Assembly (NCBI RefSeq): GCF_014898075.1
Contig: NZ_CP062976.1
Span: 1,736,001 to 1,800,000, forward strand
DNA: 64,000 nucleotides
Direction of reading: 5' to 3'
Origin: Neisseria yangbaofengii
Lineage (GTDB): Bacteria; Pseudomonadota; Gammaproteobacteria; Burkholderiales; Neisseriaceae
In this document: positions 1 to 9,800 of the stretch, in pieces
Position numbering within the stretch: position 1 is the stretch's first letter
Layout of the letters: the number at the start of each line of letters is the position of its first letter
Program-made: the position numbers and the translations under genes
Notes under the pieces: model-generated
The model's input: the letters and a program-made list of their open reading frames with translations, nothing else
Database searches by the model: none
Told to the model about the DNA's origin: nothing

Positions 1-660
1 GTCGGCTCATGGGCGGTAGAAGCATTGGCACGCAGCGGCATCGGCCGTTTAACTTTGATTGATTTGGATAATGTTGCCGAATCCAATGTCAACCGCCAGC
101 TTCATGCGCTGACCGATGATTTCGGCAAGGCCAAAGTCAGCGCTTTGCACGAGCGCATTGTACAAATCAATCCGGCTTGCCGAGTAGTTGAAATCGAAGA
201 TTTTGTAACCGAAGAAAACCTGCCCGATTTGTTTTCGGACGGCTTTGATTTTGTAATTGATGCCATCGACCAAGTGCGCGTAAAAGCAGCGATGGCAGCT
301 TATTTTGTGCAACACAGGCAGCCGTTTATCTTAAGCGGCGGCGCGGGCGGACAAAAAAATCCGGCCTTGATTCGGACTGCCGATTTAAGCAAAGCCACCC
401 ACGACCCTTTACTGGCCAATCTGCGCTACACCTTACGCAAACGCCACGGCTTCAGCCGCAACACTGCCGACAAAATGAGTGTACCGTGTGTGTATTCCAC
501 CGAGAACATTATCCCGCCGCAATCAGGCGAAGCCTGTGCGACAGATGCTGCGCCGCAAGGTTTATCGTGCGCCGGTTATGGTGCGAGTATGCTGGTAACC
601 GCCGGTTTCGGCCTGTATTGTGCGCAAGCGGCGATTGACCATATTGCGGGTGGCAAATGA
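1..660 (+). CDS. tcdA: tRNA threonylcarbamoyladenosine dehydratase (5' end outside window)
   Basis: Partial gene: the frame is open from base 1, so the start lies upstream. TcdA is an E1-like enzyme that uses ATP to cyclise the t6A37 base of ANN-decoding tRNAs into ct6A. Visible are the end of the glycine-rich nucleotide-binding stretch (VGSWAVEALARSGIG), the acidic strand LTLIDLDNVAESNVNRQ with the NxxRQ of the E1/ThiF fold, and SGGAGGQKNPA further on. About 219 residues are present of the roughly 250-270 usual for the family. The stop overlaps the start of scpA (ATGA), so the two are translationally coupled. ThiF and MoeB share the fold, but the C-terminal half fits TcdA best. Confidence 0.88.
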   Translation, partial: VGSWAVEALARSGIGRLTLIDLDNVAESNVNRQLHALTDDFGKAKVSALHERIVQINPACRVVEIEDFVTEENLPDLFSDGFDFVIDAIDQVRVKAAMAAYFVQHRQPFILSGGAGGQKNPALIRTADLSKATHDPLLANLRYTLRKRHGFSRNTADKMSVPCVYSTENIIPPQSGEACATDAAPQGLSCAGYGASMLVTAGFGLYCAQAAIDHIAGGK

Positions 661-1517
661 ATACTGCCGAGATGACGAGGCCGTCTGAAAGCGCAGTGGC
701 GTATGTGTTCGGCCAACCCGTCACCGACATCCCACAGGATTTGTTTATCCCGCCCGATGCGCTGGAAGTGGTGTTGTCGGGCTTTCAAGGACCGCTGGAT
801 TTGCTGCTGTATTTAATCCGCAAGCAGAATATTGATGTACTCGATATTCCGATGGTGAAAATCACCGAGCAATATCTGCACTATATTGCACAAATAGAAG
901 CCTATCAATTTGATTTGGCAGCGGAATATTTATTGATGGCAGCTATGCTGATTGAAATCAAATCACGCCTGCTGCTGCCACGCCCCGAAGAAATCGAGGA
1001 CGAAGAAGCCGACCCGCGCGCCGAATTGGTACGCCGCCTGCTGGCTTACGAACAAATGAAGCTGGCCGCACAAGGTTTGGATGCCCTGCCCCGCGCCGGC
1101 CGCGATTTCGCATGGGTGTACCTGCCTTTGGAAATTGCTGCCGAAACGAAGCTGCCTGATGTCGCCGTAGCCGATTTAACGCAGGCTTGGCTTGGCATTT
1201 TATCGCGTGCCAAACACACGCGCAGCCATGAAGTGGTACGCGAAGCCATTTCCGTGCGCGCGCAGATGACGATGATTTTACGCCGTCTGAACGAGTACGG
1301 TTTCAGCCGTTTTTCCACTTTATTCAAGCCGGAACAAGGCGCGGCTTATGTGGTGGTAAATTTCATCGCGCTGCTGGAATTGGCCAAAGAAGGCTTGGTG
1401 CGCATTGTACAGGAAAGTGGTTTCGGCGAAATCGAAATCCACTTAAAACAGGCCGAAACCGAGCAAATCGAGTTGCCCGAACCGCTTTCAGACGGCCTCA
1501 ATGCCCAAAATCCATAA
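657..1517 (+). CDS. scpA: Segregation and condensation protein A
   Basis: ScpA is the kleisin subunit that bridges SMC heads in chromosome condensation and segregation. The 286-residue product has the family's N-terminal signature FQGPLDLLLYLIRKQ (about residues 43-57), followed by VLDIPMVKITEQY and YLLMAAMLIEIKSRLLLP, and a C-terminal winged-helix region. The first 40 residues precede the conserved domain and include RPSES, encoded by a DNA uptake sequence read in frame. Near the C-terminus the inverse orientation encodes LSDGL. The start overlaps the tcdA stop by four bases. scpB is not adjacent, unlike in many bacteria. Confidence 0.92.
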   Translation: MNTAEMTRPSESAVAYVFGQPVTDIPQDLFIPPDALEVVLSGFQGPLDLLLYLIRKQNIDVLDIPMVKITEQYLHYIAQIEAYQFDLAAEYLLMAAMLIEIKSRLLLPRPEEIEDEEADPRAELVRRLLAYEQMKLAAQGLDALPRAGRDFAWVYLPLEIAAETKLPDVAVADLTQAWLGILSRAKHTRSHEVVREAISVRAQMTMILRRLNEYGFSRFSTLFKPEQGAAYVVVNFIALLELAKEGLVRIVQESGFGEIEIHLKQAETEQIELPEPLSDGLNAQNP

Positions 1518-1593
1518 AAGTTTGTAAACTTCCAGTCATCTTGGCCGCCAAACGTGTTTTAATACTTTATCGCCCGTAAATGAGAACATCTTT

Positions 1594-2817
1594 ATGACCT
1601 CACACGACCCCATCATCAAATCGCTGCTCGACACCGATTTATACAAATTCACCATGCTGCAGGTGATTTTGCACCAATTCCCGCAAACTCACAGCCTGTA
1701 TGAATTCCGTTGCCGCAACAAAGAAATGGTTTACCCGCTGGCCGACATTCAAGAAGAATTCGAACGCGAATTGGATGCCCTTTGCCAACTGCGCTTTACC
1801 GACGACGAATTGGATTACCTGCGCCGCCTGCGCTTTATCAAAAGCGACTTTGTCGATTACCTCGAGCTTTTCCAACTGAAACGCCGATTTGTCAAAGTGC
1901 GTTCCGACGCACAGGGCCGTCTGCACATCCGTATTGAAGGCCCGATGATTCAGGCAATGTTCTTTGAAATCTTCATCTTGGCGATTGTGAACGAACTTTT
2001 CTTCCGCCGTTTGGAAACGCCGGAAATATTGGCCGAAGGCGAACGCCGTTTGCAAGCCAAAGTTGATTGCCTGAAAACCATTGCCGCCCGGCAAGACCCT
2101 TCCGACCCGCCGTTTTTGATTTCTGATTTTGGTACCCGCCGCCGCTATAATCTGGCCTGGCAGGAACACGTTGTGCGCACCTTAAACGATGCCGCACCGC
2201 ACATTGTACGCGGCACCAGCAACGTTTACTTGGCGAAAAAACTCAACATCACACCCATCGGCACCATGGCGCACGAATTCCTGCAAGCCTTCCAAGCCTT
2301 GGACGTGCGCCTGCGCAATTCGCAAAAAGCCGCCCTTGAAGCATGGGTACACGAATACCGAGGCGACTTAGGCATTGCACTCACCGATGTGGTCGGCATG
2401 GATGCCTTCCTGCGCGATTTCGACCTTTACTTTGCCAAACTGTTTGACGGCCTGCGCCACGACAGCGGCGATCCGTATGCGTGGGGCGACAAAGCCTATG
2501 CGCACTATAAAAAGCTCAAAATCGACAGCCATACCAAAATGCTGACCTTTTCAGACGGCCTCGACATCGAAAAATCTTGGGCATTGCACCAATATTTCAA
2601 AGACCGTTTCAAAACCAGCTTCGGCATCGGTACCAACCTCACCAACGACATGGGGCATACGCCGCTCAATATCGTGTTGAAGCTGGTGGAGTGCAACGGC
2701 CAATCCGTTGCCAAGCTTTCCGACTCACCGGGTAAGACCATGACCACCAACGACACCTTCCTTGCCTATCTGCGTCAGGTATTTGAAATCCCCGAGCCTG
2801 AAGCGGATCAGAAATAA
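1594..2817 (+). CDS. pncB: Nicotinate phosphoribosyltransferase
   Basis: Converts nicotinate and PRPP to nicotinate mononucleotide with ATP hydrolysis, the first step of NAD salvage. The length (407 residues) fits the bacterial PncB class. Recognisable stretches are the N-terminal [23 protein letters not shown], the histidine-bearing [10 protein letters not shown], which matches the region of the phosphorylated His in enterobacterial PncB, and GIGTNLTND near the C-terminus. A short GAGAAC lies upstream of the ATG. The gene stands alone and is followed by an uptake-sequence hairpin terminator. Confidence 0.95.
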   Translation: MTSHDPIIKSLLDTDLYKFTMLQVILHQFPQTHSLYEFRCRNKEMVYPLADIQEEFERELDALCQLRFTDDELDYLRRLRFIKSDFVDYLELFQLKRRFVKVRSDAQGRLHIRIEGPMIQAMFFEIFILAIVNELFFRRLETPEILAEGERRLQAKVDCLKTIAARQDPSDPPFLISDFGTRRRYNLAWQEHVVRTLNDAAPHIVRGTSNVYLAKKLNITPIGTMAHEFLQAFQALDVRLRNSQKAALEAWVHEYRGDLGIALTDVVGMDAFLRDFDLYFAKLFDGLRHDSGDPYAWGDKAYAHYKKLKIDSHTKMLTFSDGLDIEKSWALHQYFKDRFKTSFGIGTNLTNDMGHTPLNIVLKLVECNGQSVAKLSDSPGKTMTTNDTFLAYLRQVFEIPEPEADQK

Positions 2818-2820
2818 AAT

Positions 2821-2859
2821 AAAAGGCCGTCTGAAAGATTAATTTTCAGACGGCCTTTT
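2821..2859. terminator. Uptake-sequence hairpin terminator
   Basis: Two uptake sequences in inverted orientation form a 16-bp stem (AAAAGGCCGTCTGAAA and its complement) with a short loop. A-rich and T-rich flanks lie on either side, so it can terminate pncB on the plus strand and the lipoprotein gene on the minus strand. Confidence 0.85.
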
Positions 2860-2876
2860 ATCATTTAATCAATCGA

Positions 2877-3413
2877 TTATTTTTTCAAACGTGCAGTGGC
2901 TGTTTTATCCAATAAACAACCGCGGGTCACGATTTGATCCACCACTTCGGTTTTGCCGTTGACTTGAGTCGTACCGCGAATGGTCAACATATTGCCGTCA
3001 ACTTTGTCCACGTCGGCTGGCGTTGCTTTCTCAGCAAACCAAGCCACGTTTTCACCCCAGAAAATATTCTGATCGTTCGCGCCGACTACGCGGAACAGAT
3101 TCGGTGTCAACTCGTTTTTAAAGCGAACTTGCGCTGCCACCAACTGATTGTTTTTCACACCATACATCACGGTTAATTTCTCTCCGCCTTTCGCGCCACA
3201 TTTATAGGCAACTTCTTTGGTCGCATCGATAGAATCCACTTTAACCGTTTGCGGACCGCTGACAGCTTGCGCTTGTTGCGGCGCCGGCTGAGTTTGTCGG
3301 GCTTGGGCCGGTTGTTCGGCAGAGGCAGGTTTGGTACTGCCGGTACTGCTACATGCCGACAAAGCCACAGTAGCCACGATTGCCGAAGCGATCCATTTCA
3401 AATTTGCATTCAT
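2877..3413 (-). CDS. Small lipoprotein, possibly ACP/MliC-like fold
   Basis: A 178-residue protein with a lipoprotein signal peptide: MNANLKWIASAIVATVALSAC, with the lipobox LSAC placing the acylated Cys at about residue 21. A low-complexity Ser/Gln/Ala/Pro linker follows to residue 55. The folded part carries VAYKCGAKGGEKLTVMYG and, near the end, VTRGCLLD. The spacing of one Cys before a VxYG strand and one close to the C-terminus recalls the MliC / neisserial adhesin-complex-protein fold, which binds and inhibits C-type lysozyme. That resemblance is by motif layout only and is an inference. It is probably anchored in the outer membrane. Confidence 0.75.
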   Translation of the reverse strand: MNANLKWIASAIVATVALSACSSTGSTKPASAEQPAQARQTQPAPQQAQAVSGPQTVKVDSIDATKEVAYKCGAKGGEKLTVMYGVKNNQLVAAQVRFKNELTPNLFRVVGANDQNIFWGENVAWFAEKATPADVDKVDGNMLTIRGTTQVNGKTEVVDQIVTRGCLLDKTATARLKK

Positions 3414-3795
3414 GTGTTTACTCCTATTCAGTTGGTTCTGATTAATGTACCTATTACCTTAGCAGAGAAAGCCGTATTTGTATTGGATTTGAATGAAAAT
3501 ACCTATGCCTTCCCTCCACAAAACCAATTCGACCAAACATCCCTATATAAATAAAACCGTGAAAACAAGCCTCTAAACCAAGGCTTTACGCACGAAAAAC
3601 TTAATCAATTTTAGTAAAGACATGGTTTACATATAAATCATTTAACCTTAAGCCGCCTAAATATTCAACCAATCCACCCGGTAAACAACATGACATGAAA
3701 ATCATGTATGCTTAAGAAAATGATGCCCATGCCGTCTGAAAAATAGAATTGACCGAAACCGGCACAATTCCTATTTTGAAAAATTTGAGAAATAC
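3414..3795. other. Intergenic region between lipoprotein gene and tRNA terminator
   Basis: About 380 AT-rich bases that must hold the minus-strand promoter of the lipoprotein gene. A single AT-dialect uptake sequence lies near 3730. No convincing ORF, RNA gene or long repeat is visible. Confidence 0.6.
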
Positions 3796-3834
3796 AAAAA
3801 ATTAAAGCCTTGCTGAAAACAGCAAGGCTTTAAT
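3796..3834 (-). terminator. Intrinsic terminator of the tRNA pair
   Basis: A perfect 15-bp stem (3801-3815 with 3820-3834, loop of four) runs into a T-run on the minus strand. It sits directly downstream of tRNA-Glu and is not built from uptake sequences. Confidence 0.88.
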
Positions 3835-3841
3835 GAAAATC

Positions 3842-3916
3842 TGGCACGCCCACGGGGAATCGAACCCCGGTTACCGCCGTGAAAGGGCGATGTCCTAACC
3901 GCTAGACGATGGGCGC
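3842..3916 (-). tRNA. tRNA-Glu (anticodon TTC)
   Basis: Read on the minus strand: a seven-base acceptor stem GCGCCCA pairs with TGGGCGT, discriminator G, CCA encoded at 3842-3844. The anticodon loop CCTTTCACG gives anticodon TTC, and the T arm contains GGTTCGATTCC. It is the second gene of a two-tRNA transcript with tRNA-Arg, 20 bases downstream of it. Confidence 0.96.
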
Positions 3917-3936
3917 GGAATAAAGGATTTTCCCAA

Positions 3937-4013
3937 TGGCGCACCCGGAGCGATTCGAACGCCCGACCCTCTGGTTCGTAGCCAGATACTCTATCCAACT
4001 GAGCTACGGGTGC
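3937..4013 (-). tRNA. tRNA-Arg (anticodon ACG)
   Basis: Minus strand: 5' GCACCCG pairs with CGGGTGC, CCA is encoded, the D arm reads TAGCTCAGTTGGATAGAG, and the anticodon loop CTACGAA gives ACG (the A is expected to become inosine). The T arm contains GTTCGAATC. First gene after the promoter at 4032-4060. Confidence 0.96.
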
Positions 4014-4031
4014 GCTGTAGGAAAGATAGGG

Positions 4032-4060
4032 ATTATAGGGATACGCTTCACATCTGTCAA
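4032..4060 (-). promoter_or_regulatory. Consensus sigma70 promoter for the tRNA pair
   Basis: On the minus strand TTGACA (4055-4060) is followed by exactly 17 bases and TATAAT (4032-4037), a perfect match in both boxes. tRNA-Arg begins about 18 bases downstream of the -10 box. Confidence 0.93.
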
Positions 4061-4132
4061 GCGTCCGACTGGAAAAAAATCTCAAAAAGTGTAGAATGCG
4101 CGTTTATTTGTTGAATTTACAGGAAAAGAAAA

Positions 4133-5524
4133 ATGGCGCACGCTTCGCGTTGGCCGCGGTTGGCTGTTGCTTTTTCCCGCTTGGGTTTGCCGGTGGCGGT
4201 GGTAGATTTGGAAACGACCGGCGGCAATCTCTATCAGGACCGTATAACGGAAGTGGCGGTATTGCGTTTTGAAAACGGCCAAGCCAAGCGTTATGAATGG
4301 CTGGTCAATCCGCAACAGCCGATTTCGGATTTTATTGCCCGCTTAACCGGCATTGATGATGAGTTGGTCAAAGATGCACCGTTTTTCAGCCAAATTGCCG
4401 CCGATTTGCTGCCGCTTTTGCGCGGTACGCTGCTGCTGGCACACAACAGCCGCTTTGATTACACGTTTTTGCGACATGAATTTCGGCGCATAGGCATTGA
4501 TTTTGCGGCACCGGCTTTGTGCACGGTACAATTGTCGCGCCGTCTGTATCCGCAGTTTCACAAACACAATCTCGACAGCATCATTGAACGTATGGGTATT
4601 TCGGTGGGAAACCGCCACCGCGCCATGACCGATGTTTTGGCTTTGGTGGATTTTTTGGAAAAAAGTCTGAAAGAAAAAGGGGAGGAAGACTGGCTCAACC
4701 ACAGCCGTGTCTTACTGAATCCGAAAATGCTGCCGGCCTGGTTGCCGAACACCTTGGCCGGGCAGCTCTACGCCCTGCCCGACAGCGAAGGCGTGTTGGT
4801 CTGGCTGGATAAATACGGCCAAGCGCAAGCGGTGCAATCGCATACACGCGCTTATTTCGAAGTGGCAGCCATGTTGGCCGGCAAAAAAATTCCGAGTTTC
4901 GTACAAAGCGCGGCTTCTATCTGCTTTATGCCGGCCATAGGGCCTATGCATGCTTTGTGGTTGAAAGCGCAAGCCATGGTGCAGTTTAATCTCAGGCCGT
5001 CTGAAACTGTGCGCACGTTTACCACGGTGCAGTTTTCACCGGACGGACACGGCGTATTGCAGGCGCGATTGGTGCCGATGAGCAACGGCATTCACCTCCA
5101 TCGCCCTTATGGTTTTTTCCTGCATAAAAAAGGCGCCAAACGCGCTTTGGCCGCATGGGCGCAGGAATACGGCCTTTGTCCGGATTTGCTGAATATCCTA
5201 CCGGAAACCAACGCCAAAAACGAACCTTGCCCGATTCAGGCCATCGGACAATGCGACGGTTCCTGCCAAGATGCCAACGGCGTACGGCAGCAAAACCGCC
5301 GGGTACTCTCGCTCGCACCCTTGCTGCCCGTGGCCGATTGGGGTAGAGCGCACGAAATCGACATTTGCGAAACCGACCAATTATCGGGCCAGACGCTGAC
5401 TTTCCGATGCACCGCCAATGCCGTCGCCCTGCCCGATGGCCGCTGGTATTTTGACGACACGCTGCCTGCCGTCATCAAAGCGAAATTCAAACAAGGCAAA
5501 ACCGCCATCAAGATTCTGAATTAA
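4133..5524 (+). CDS. DEDDh 3'-5' exonuclease fused to a UvrC-like region
   Basis: A 463-residue protein. The N-terminal domain (about 18-185) is a DnaQ/epsilon-type exonuclease with the three Exo motifs: VVDLETTGG (DxE), HNSRFDYTFL and HRAMTD (HxxxxD), so the catalytic residues are intact. The rest resembles the nuclease half of the DnaQ-UvrC fusion proteins found in many bacteria. LPDSEGVLVWLDKYGQAQAVQ sits where a GIY-YIG motif would be but lacks the GIY, YIG and catalytic Arg pattern. EPCPIQAIGQCDGSC corresponds to the UvrC-type Cys cluster. Likely a DNA-repair or processing exonuclease with a degenerate second nuclease. GGAAAAG precedes the ATG. A DNA uptake sequence encodes LRPSET inside the gene. 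Confidence 0.8.
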   Translation: MAHASRWPRLAVAFSRLGLPVAVVDLETTGGNLYQDRITEVAVLRFENGQAKRYEWLVNPQQPISDFIARLTGIDDELVKDAPFFSQIAADLLPLLRGTLLLAHNSRFDYTFLRHEFRRIGIDFAAPALCTVQLSRRLYPQFHKHNLDSIIERMGISVGNRHRAMTDVLALVDFLEKSLKEKGEEDWLNHSRVLLNPKMLPAWLPNTLAGQLYALPDSEGVLVWLDKYGQAQAVQSHTRAYFEVAAMLAGKKIPSFVQSAASICFMPAIGPMHALWLKAQAMVQFNLRPSETVRTFTTVQFSPDGHGVLQARLVPMSNGIHLHRPYGFFLHKKGAKRALAAWAQEYGLCPDLLNILPETNAKNEPCPIQAIGQCDGSCQDANGVRQQNRRVLSLAPLLPVADWGRAHEIDICETDQLSGQTLTFRCTANAVALPDGRWYFDDTLPAVIKAKFKQGKTAIKILN

Positions 5525-5557
5525 GTTTCAGACGGCCTTGAATGATGGTTTTGAAAC

Positions 5558-5594
5558 AGGCCGTCTGAAAAACGATTGATTTTTCAGACGGCCT
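5558..5594. terminator. Uptake-sequence hairpin
   Basis: AGGCCGTCTGAAAA pairs with TTTTCAGACGGCCT around an unpaired nine-base loop. A further uptake sequence lies at 5525-5537 just after the exonuclease stop. Probable terminator of the exonuclease gene, without a long T-run. Confidence 0.7.
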
Positions 5595-5710
5595 TCCCAT
5601 ATCCTGTTTTCTAAAATCAAACCCATCAATCTTTCTGCGCCCATATCGTCAAGCATAACGGGTGTTATACAATAGGCCGTCTGAAACCATATTCTCCACG
5701 GCCTTTTGTC

Positions 5711-6502
5711 ATGCAAAATCCTAAAATCGTTTTCTTCGACATCGACGACACTATTTACCGCAAATACACCGATACACTGCGCCCATCCGTCGGTGAAGCT
5801 TTGGCCGCCTTGAAACAGCGCGGCATTTTGACCGCCATTGCCACCGGCCGCCCGCCTGTTGCCATTCCGGCCAAGGTCAAAACATTGATTCAGGAAGCGG
5901 GCATCGACATGCTGGTGACCATCAATGGCCAATATATTGAGTTCCAAGGGAAAACCTTGCAGCATTATCCGATGGTGGCCGATGAAGCAGCGGCAGCGTG
6001 TGCCTTTCTGGCGCAACAAAACATTGCTTATGCGTTTGTAAACAATGCCGAAATCGCTGTTTCTGAAGAAACCGAACGGGTCAAAGATGCCCTGTCGAGA
6101 ATTGTCTCGTCTTATCAAGTTGATGCCCATTATTACCGTCAGCAACCGGTGTACCAATTATTGGCCTTTTACACACAGGAACGGGATTTGGAAATCGATG
6201 CCGCCGTCGGCCAAATGGGTTTCAAAACCGTACGCTGGCATGAAAATGCGGTGGATGTTCTGCGTCGGGAAGGCTCGAAAGCGCGCGGCATCGAACATGC
6301 GATTGCGAAACTCGGCATAGACATGAAAGACGTGATGGCCTTCGGCGACAGCTTCAACGATGTGGAAATGATGCAGGCCGTCGGCTTTGGCGTGGCGATG
6401 GGCAACGGCGAAGAAAGCGTGAAAGCACTGGCCGGTTATGTCTGCCCGAGCGTAGACGAAGACGGCGTGTTGCGCGGTCTGCAGGATTTGGGCGTGATTT
6501 GA
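5711..6502 (+). CDS. HAD-superfamily (Cof-type, IIB) phosphatase
   Basis: The 263-residue protein has HAD motif I FFDIDDTIY (nucleophile and acid/base Asp), motif II in ATGRP, and motif IV GDSFNDVEMMQAVGFGVAMGNG near the end, with a type IIB cap between. This is the Cof/YidA family of cytoplasmic phosphatases acting on small phosphorylated metabolites such as sugar phosphates or flavin precursors. The substrate cannot be read from sequence. No clear ribosome binding site precedes the ATG. An uptake-sequence-like hairpin ends just upstream. Confidence 0.85.
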   Translation: MQNPKIVFFDIDDTIYRKYTDTLRPSVGEALAALKQRGILTAIATGRPPVAIPAKVKTLIQEAGIDMLVTINGQYIEFQGKTLQHYPMVADEAAAACAFLAQQNIAYAFVNNAEIAVSEETERVKDALSRIVSSYQVDAHYYRQQPVYQLLAFYTQERDLEIDAAVGQMGFKTVRWHENAVDVLRREGSKARGIEHAIAKLGIDMKDVMAFGDSFNDVEMMQAVGFGVAMGNGEESVKALAGYVCPSVDEDGVLRGLQDLGVI

Positions 6503-6879
6503 GCCTATTTACCGGAACTGCGAATGAACAGGCCGTCTGAAAACACGCTTCTTCCGCCACTACCTACTAAAGTAGGTAGTGGCGTTTTTATTTGCGATTG
6601 AACAGAAAATCATCTGCACGCAGGTTTCAGACGGCCTTTTATTGATTTTTCGGTGTTTGGCAAGCTTTTTTGCCATACGTTGCAAAGTTCATGTCCGCTA
6701 TTCATTTGAAATAACAGACCGATTTGCACAAATTGCTATACCGCCGAAAGTCGGTTTTGGATACCGCTGTTTTATACCCTTTTCTCATGCTTTAAGCGCG
6801 TGGCGGTTTTGCATCTCACGATTTATATTGTTAATCGACAATAAAACATCCGGCAATCACTGCCAGCGAGGACACGACC
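6503..6879. other. narG upstream region
   Basis: 377 bases holding two inverted uptake sequences (6530-6543 and 6625-6640) that flank a non-uptake hairpin terminator, then about 240 bases leading to narG. A weak dyad ATTGTTAATCGACAAT lies at 6827-6842. The regulatory sites expected for a NarL/FNR-controlled promoter must lie here, but I find no strong match to either consensus. Confidence 0.6.
6555..6593 (+). terminator. Strong hairpin terminator upstream of narG
   Basis: CGCCACTACCTACT at 6555-6568 is perfectly complementary to 6571-6584, followed by TTTTTATTT. It is a classic intrinsic terminator for the HAD phosphatase gene and insulates narG from upstream transcription. Unlike most terminators in this window its stem contains no uptake sequence. 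Confidence 0.88.
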
Positions 6880-9800
6880 ATGAGCCATTTCTTAGACCGA
6901 TTGAAATTTTTCACCCGAAAGCATGAAGCATTTGCCAACGGCCACGGCGCCGTGACCACAGAAGACCGCAAATGGGAAAACGCCTACCGCAGCCGCTGGG
7001 CGCACGACAAAGAAGTACGCTCCACCCACGGTGTGAACTGTACCGGTTCGTGCTCTTGGAAAATTTTTGTGAAAAACGGTTTGATTACTTGGGAAATCCA
7101 GCAAACCGACTACCCGCGCACCCGTCCCGATCTGCCTAATCACGAACCGCGAGGCTGCCCGCGCGGCGCATCATACAGCTGGTATGTGTATTCCGCCCAA
7201 CGCGTGAAATACCCGATGTTGCGCGGCATATTGGCGCAAATGTGGCGCGATGCCCGCCAAACCCTGTCGCCGGTGGAAGCATGGGCATCGATTGTAGAAG
7301 ACCCTGCCCGCGCCAAAGCTTATAAAACCCAACGCGGCTTGGGCGGGTTCGTACGTTCGACTTGGGACGAAGCCTACGAATTAGTAGCCGCAGCCAATGC
7401 CTATACCATCAAAAACTACGGTCCCGACCGTGTCATCGGTTTCTCACCGATTCCGGCAATGTCGATGGTGAGCTATGCCGCCGGTGCGCGTTATCTGGGC
7501 TTAATCGGCGGCGTGCCGCTGTCTTTCTACGACTGGTATTGCGACTTACCGCCTGCCAGCCCGCAAACTTGGGGCGAACAAACCGACGTGGCCGAATCGG
7601 CCGACTGGTACAACGCCGGCTATCTTTTAGTATGGGGTTCCAACGTGCCGATGACGCGCACGCCCGATGCCCACTTCTACACCGAAGTCCGCTATAAAGG
7701 CACCAAAACCGTGGCCGTGTCTTCCGATTACGGCGAAATGGCCAAGTTCGGCGATATCTGGCTGGCACCGAAACAAGGTACTGATGCGGCCTTGGCAATG
7801 GCGATGGGCCATGTGATTTTGAAAGAATTCCATCTCGACAAGCCGTCTGAATACTTCCAAGACTATGTCCGCCGCCTGACCGACATGCCGATGCTGGTTC
7901 GTCTGAAAGAAGACGGCCAAGGCTTCCGGCCGGAATATTTCCTGCGCGCTTCCGCCCTTGACGGCAATTTCGGCGAACAAGAAAACCCCGACTGGAAAGT
8001 ATTGGCTTGGGACGAGCTTTCAGACGGCCTGATGGTGCCAAACGGATCGGTCGGCTTCCGCTGGGACGGCAGCCAAAAATGGAATCTGGAAACGCGCGCC
8101 CAAGGCCAAGACGTAAAAGCCGCCTTGAGCCTGAAAGAGCGTGCCGATGAAATAGCCGATGTCGGCTTTACCTATTTCGGCAGCGACAACGACGAACTGA
8201 TTTACCGCAAAGTGCCGGCCAAACGCATTCAATTGGCCGATGGCAGCAGCGCCTTGGTGGCAACCGTATTTGATCTGATGATTGCCAACTACGGCGTCGA
8301 TCACGGCTTGGACGACCCGAATGCCGCCAAAGATTACAGCGAAGACAAACCGTACACCCCCGCTTGGCAGCAAAAACACACCGGCGTTGATCCGAAGCTG
8401 GTGATTCAAGTGGCGCGCGAGTTTGCCCAAAATGCACACGACACCGAAGGCCGCTCGATGGTGATTCTCGGTGCCGGCCTGAACCACTGGTACCACATGG
8501 ACATGAGCTACCGCGGCATCATCAACATGCTGATGATGTGCGGCACCATCGGCAAATCCGGCGGCGGCTGGTGCCACTACGTCGGCCAAGAAAAGCTGCG
8601 GCCGCAATCGGGCTGGACACCGTTGGCCTTCGCACTTGACTGGCACCGCCCGCCACGCCAAATGAACGGTACATCGTTCTTTTATGCCCACACCAGCCAA
8701 TGGCGGCATGAAAAACTGGGCGTGGACGAAATTCTGGCGCCGGGCTTCAGCGACAGCATGCCGAATATGTCGATGATTGATTACAACGCCAAAGCCGAAC
8801 GCATGGGCTGGCTGCCTTCTGCGCCGCAACTGACGCAGAACCCGCTCGATGTGGCGGACGCCGCCGAAGCCGCGGGCGCGAATCCGGCCGATTATGTGGT
8901 CGGCGGCCTGAAAGACGGCAGCATCGACATGGCCTGTAACGACCCCGACAACCCGAAAAACTTTCCGCGCAACCTGTTTGTGTGGCGTTCGAATATTTTA
9001 GGTTCGTCCGGCAAGGGTCACGAATATTTCCTGAAATACCTGCTCGGCACGCAAAACGCAGTCTTGAGCGATGAAGAAGACTGCATCACGCCGTCTGAAA
9101 TCACTGTACGCCCGGCAGCGGAAGGCAAACTCGATTTGCTGACCTTGCTCGATTTCCGCATGAACACGACTTGTCTTTACGCCGACGTGATTTTCCCGAC
9201 CGCAACTTGGTATGAAAAAGACGATTTGAACACGTCCGACATGCACCCGTTCATCCACCCACTGACCGAAGCGGTGCAGCCTTTGTGGCAAAGCAAATCC
9301 GACTGGGAAATCTACAAAGGCCTGGCGAAAAAATTCAGCGAAATCGCCAAAGACTATCTGGGCGTGCGCAAAGACATCGTGCTGACCCCGCTCATGCACG
9401 ACAGTCCGCAGGAAATGGGGCAGCCGTTTGACCCGAAAGACTGGAAACACGGCGAATGCGAACCGATTCCGGGCAAAACCATGCCGGCAATGACCGTGGT
9501 CGAGCGCGATTATGGTGCGGTGTATGACAAATTCACCTCCATTGGCCCGTTACTGGAAAAAATCAACAACAACGGTAAAGGCCTGGCATGGCAAACCGGC
9601 CATGAAGTCGAATTCCTGCGCAAACTCAACGGCACACGCAGCGAAGGCGCAGGCAAAGGCCAGCCGAAACTGGAAACCGCCATCGATGCCGCCGAAATGA
9701 TTCTGACCTTGGCACCGGAAACCAACGGCCATGTGTCGATGAAAGCTTGGCAGGCTCTGGGCAAAGCCACCGGCCGCGACCACACGCATTTGATTGCAGC

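Noticed and set aside
5528-6157. Minus-strand open frame of 209 codons
   Set aside because: It overlaps the HAD phosphatase on the other strand and spans uptake-sequence hairpins. No family resemblance.
6827-6842. ATTGTTAATCGACAAT as an FNR box for narG
   Set aside because: Only about seven of ten half-site bases match, and it lies too close to the start codon to fit a usual FNR-activated promoter.
8020-8829. Minus-strand open frame of 269 codons inside narG
   Set aside because: Shadow of narG, whose frame is fixed by alignment to known cofactor ligands.
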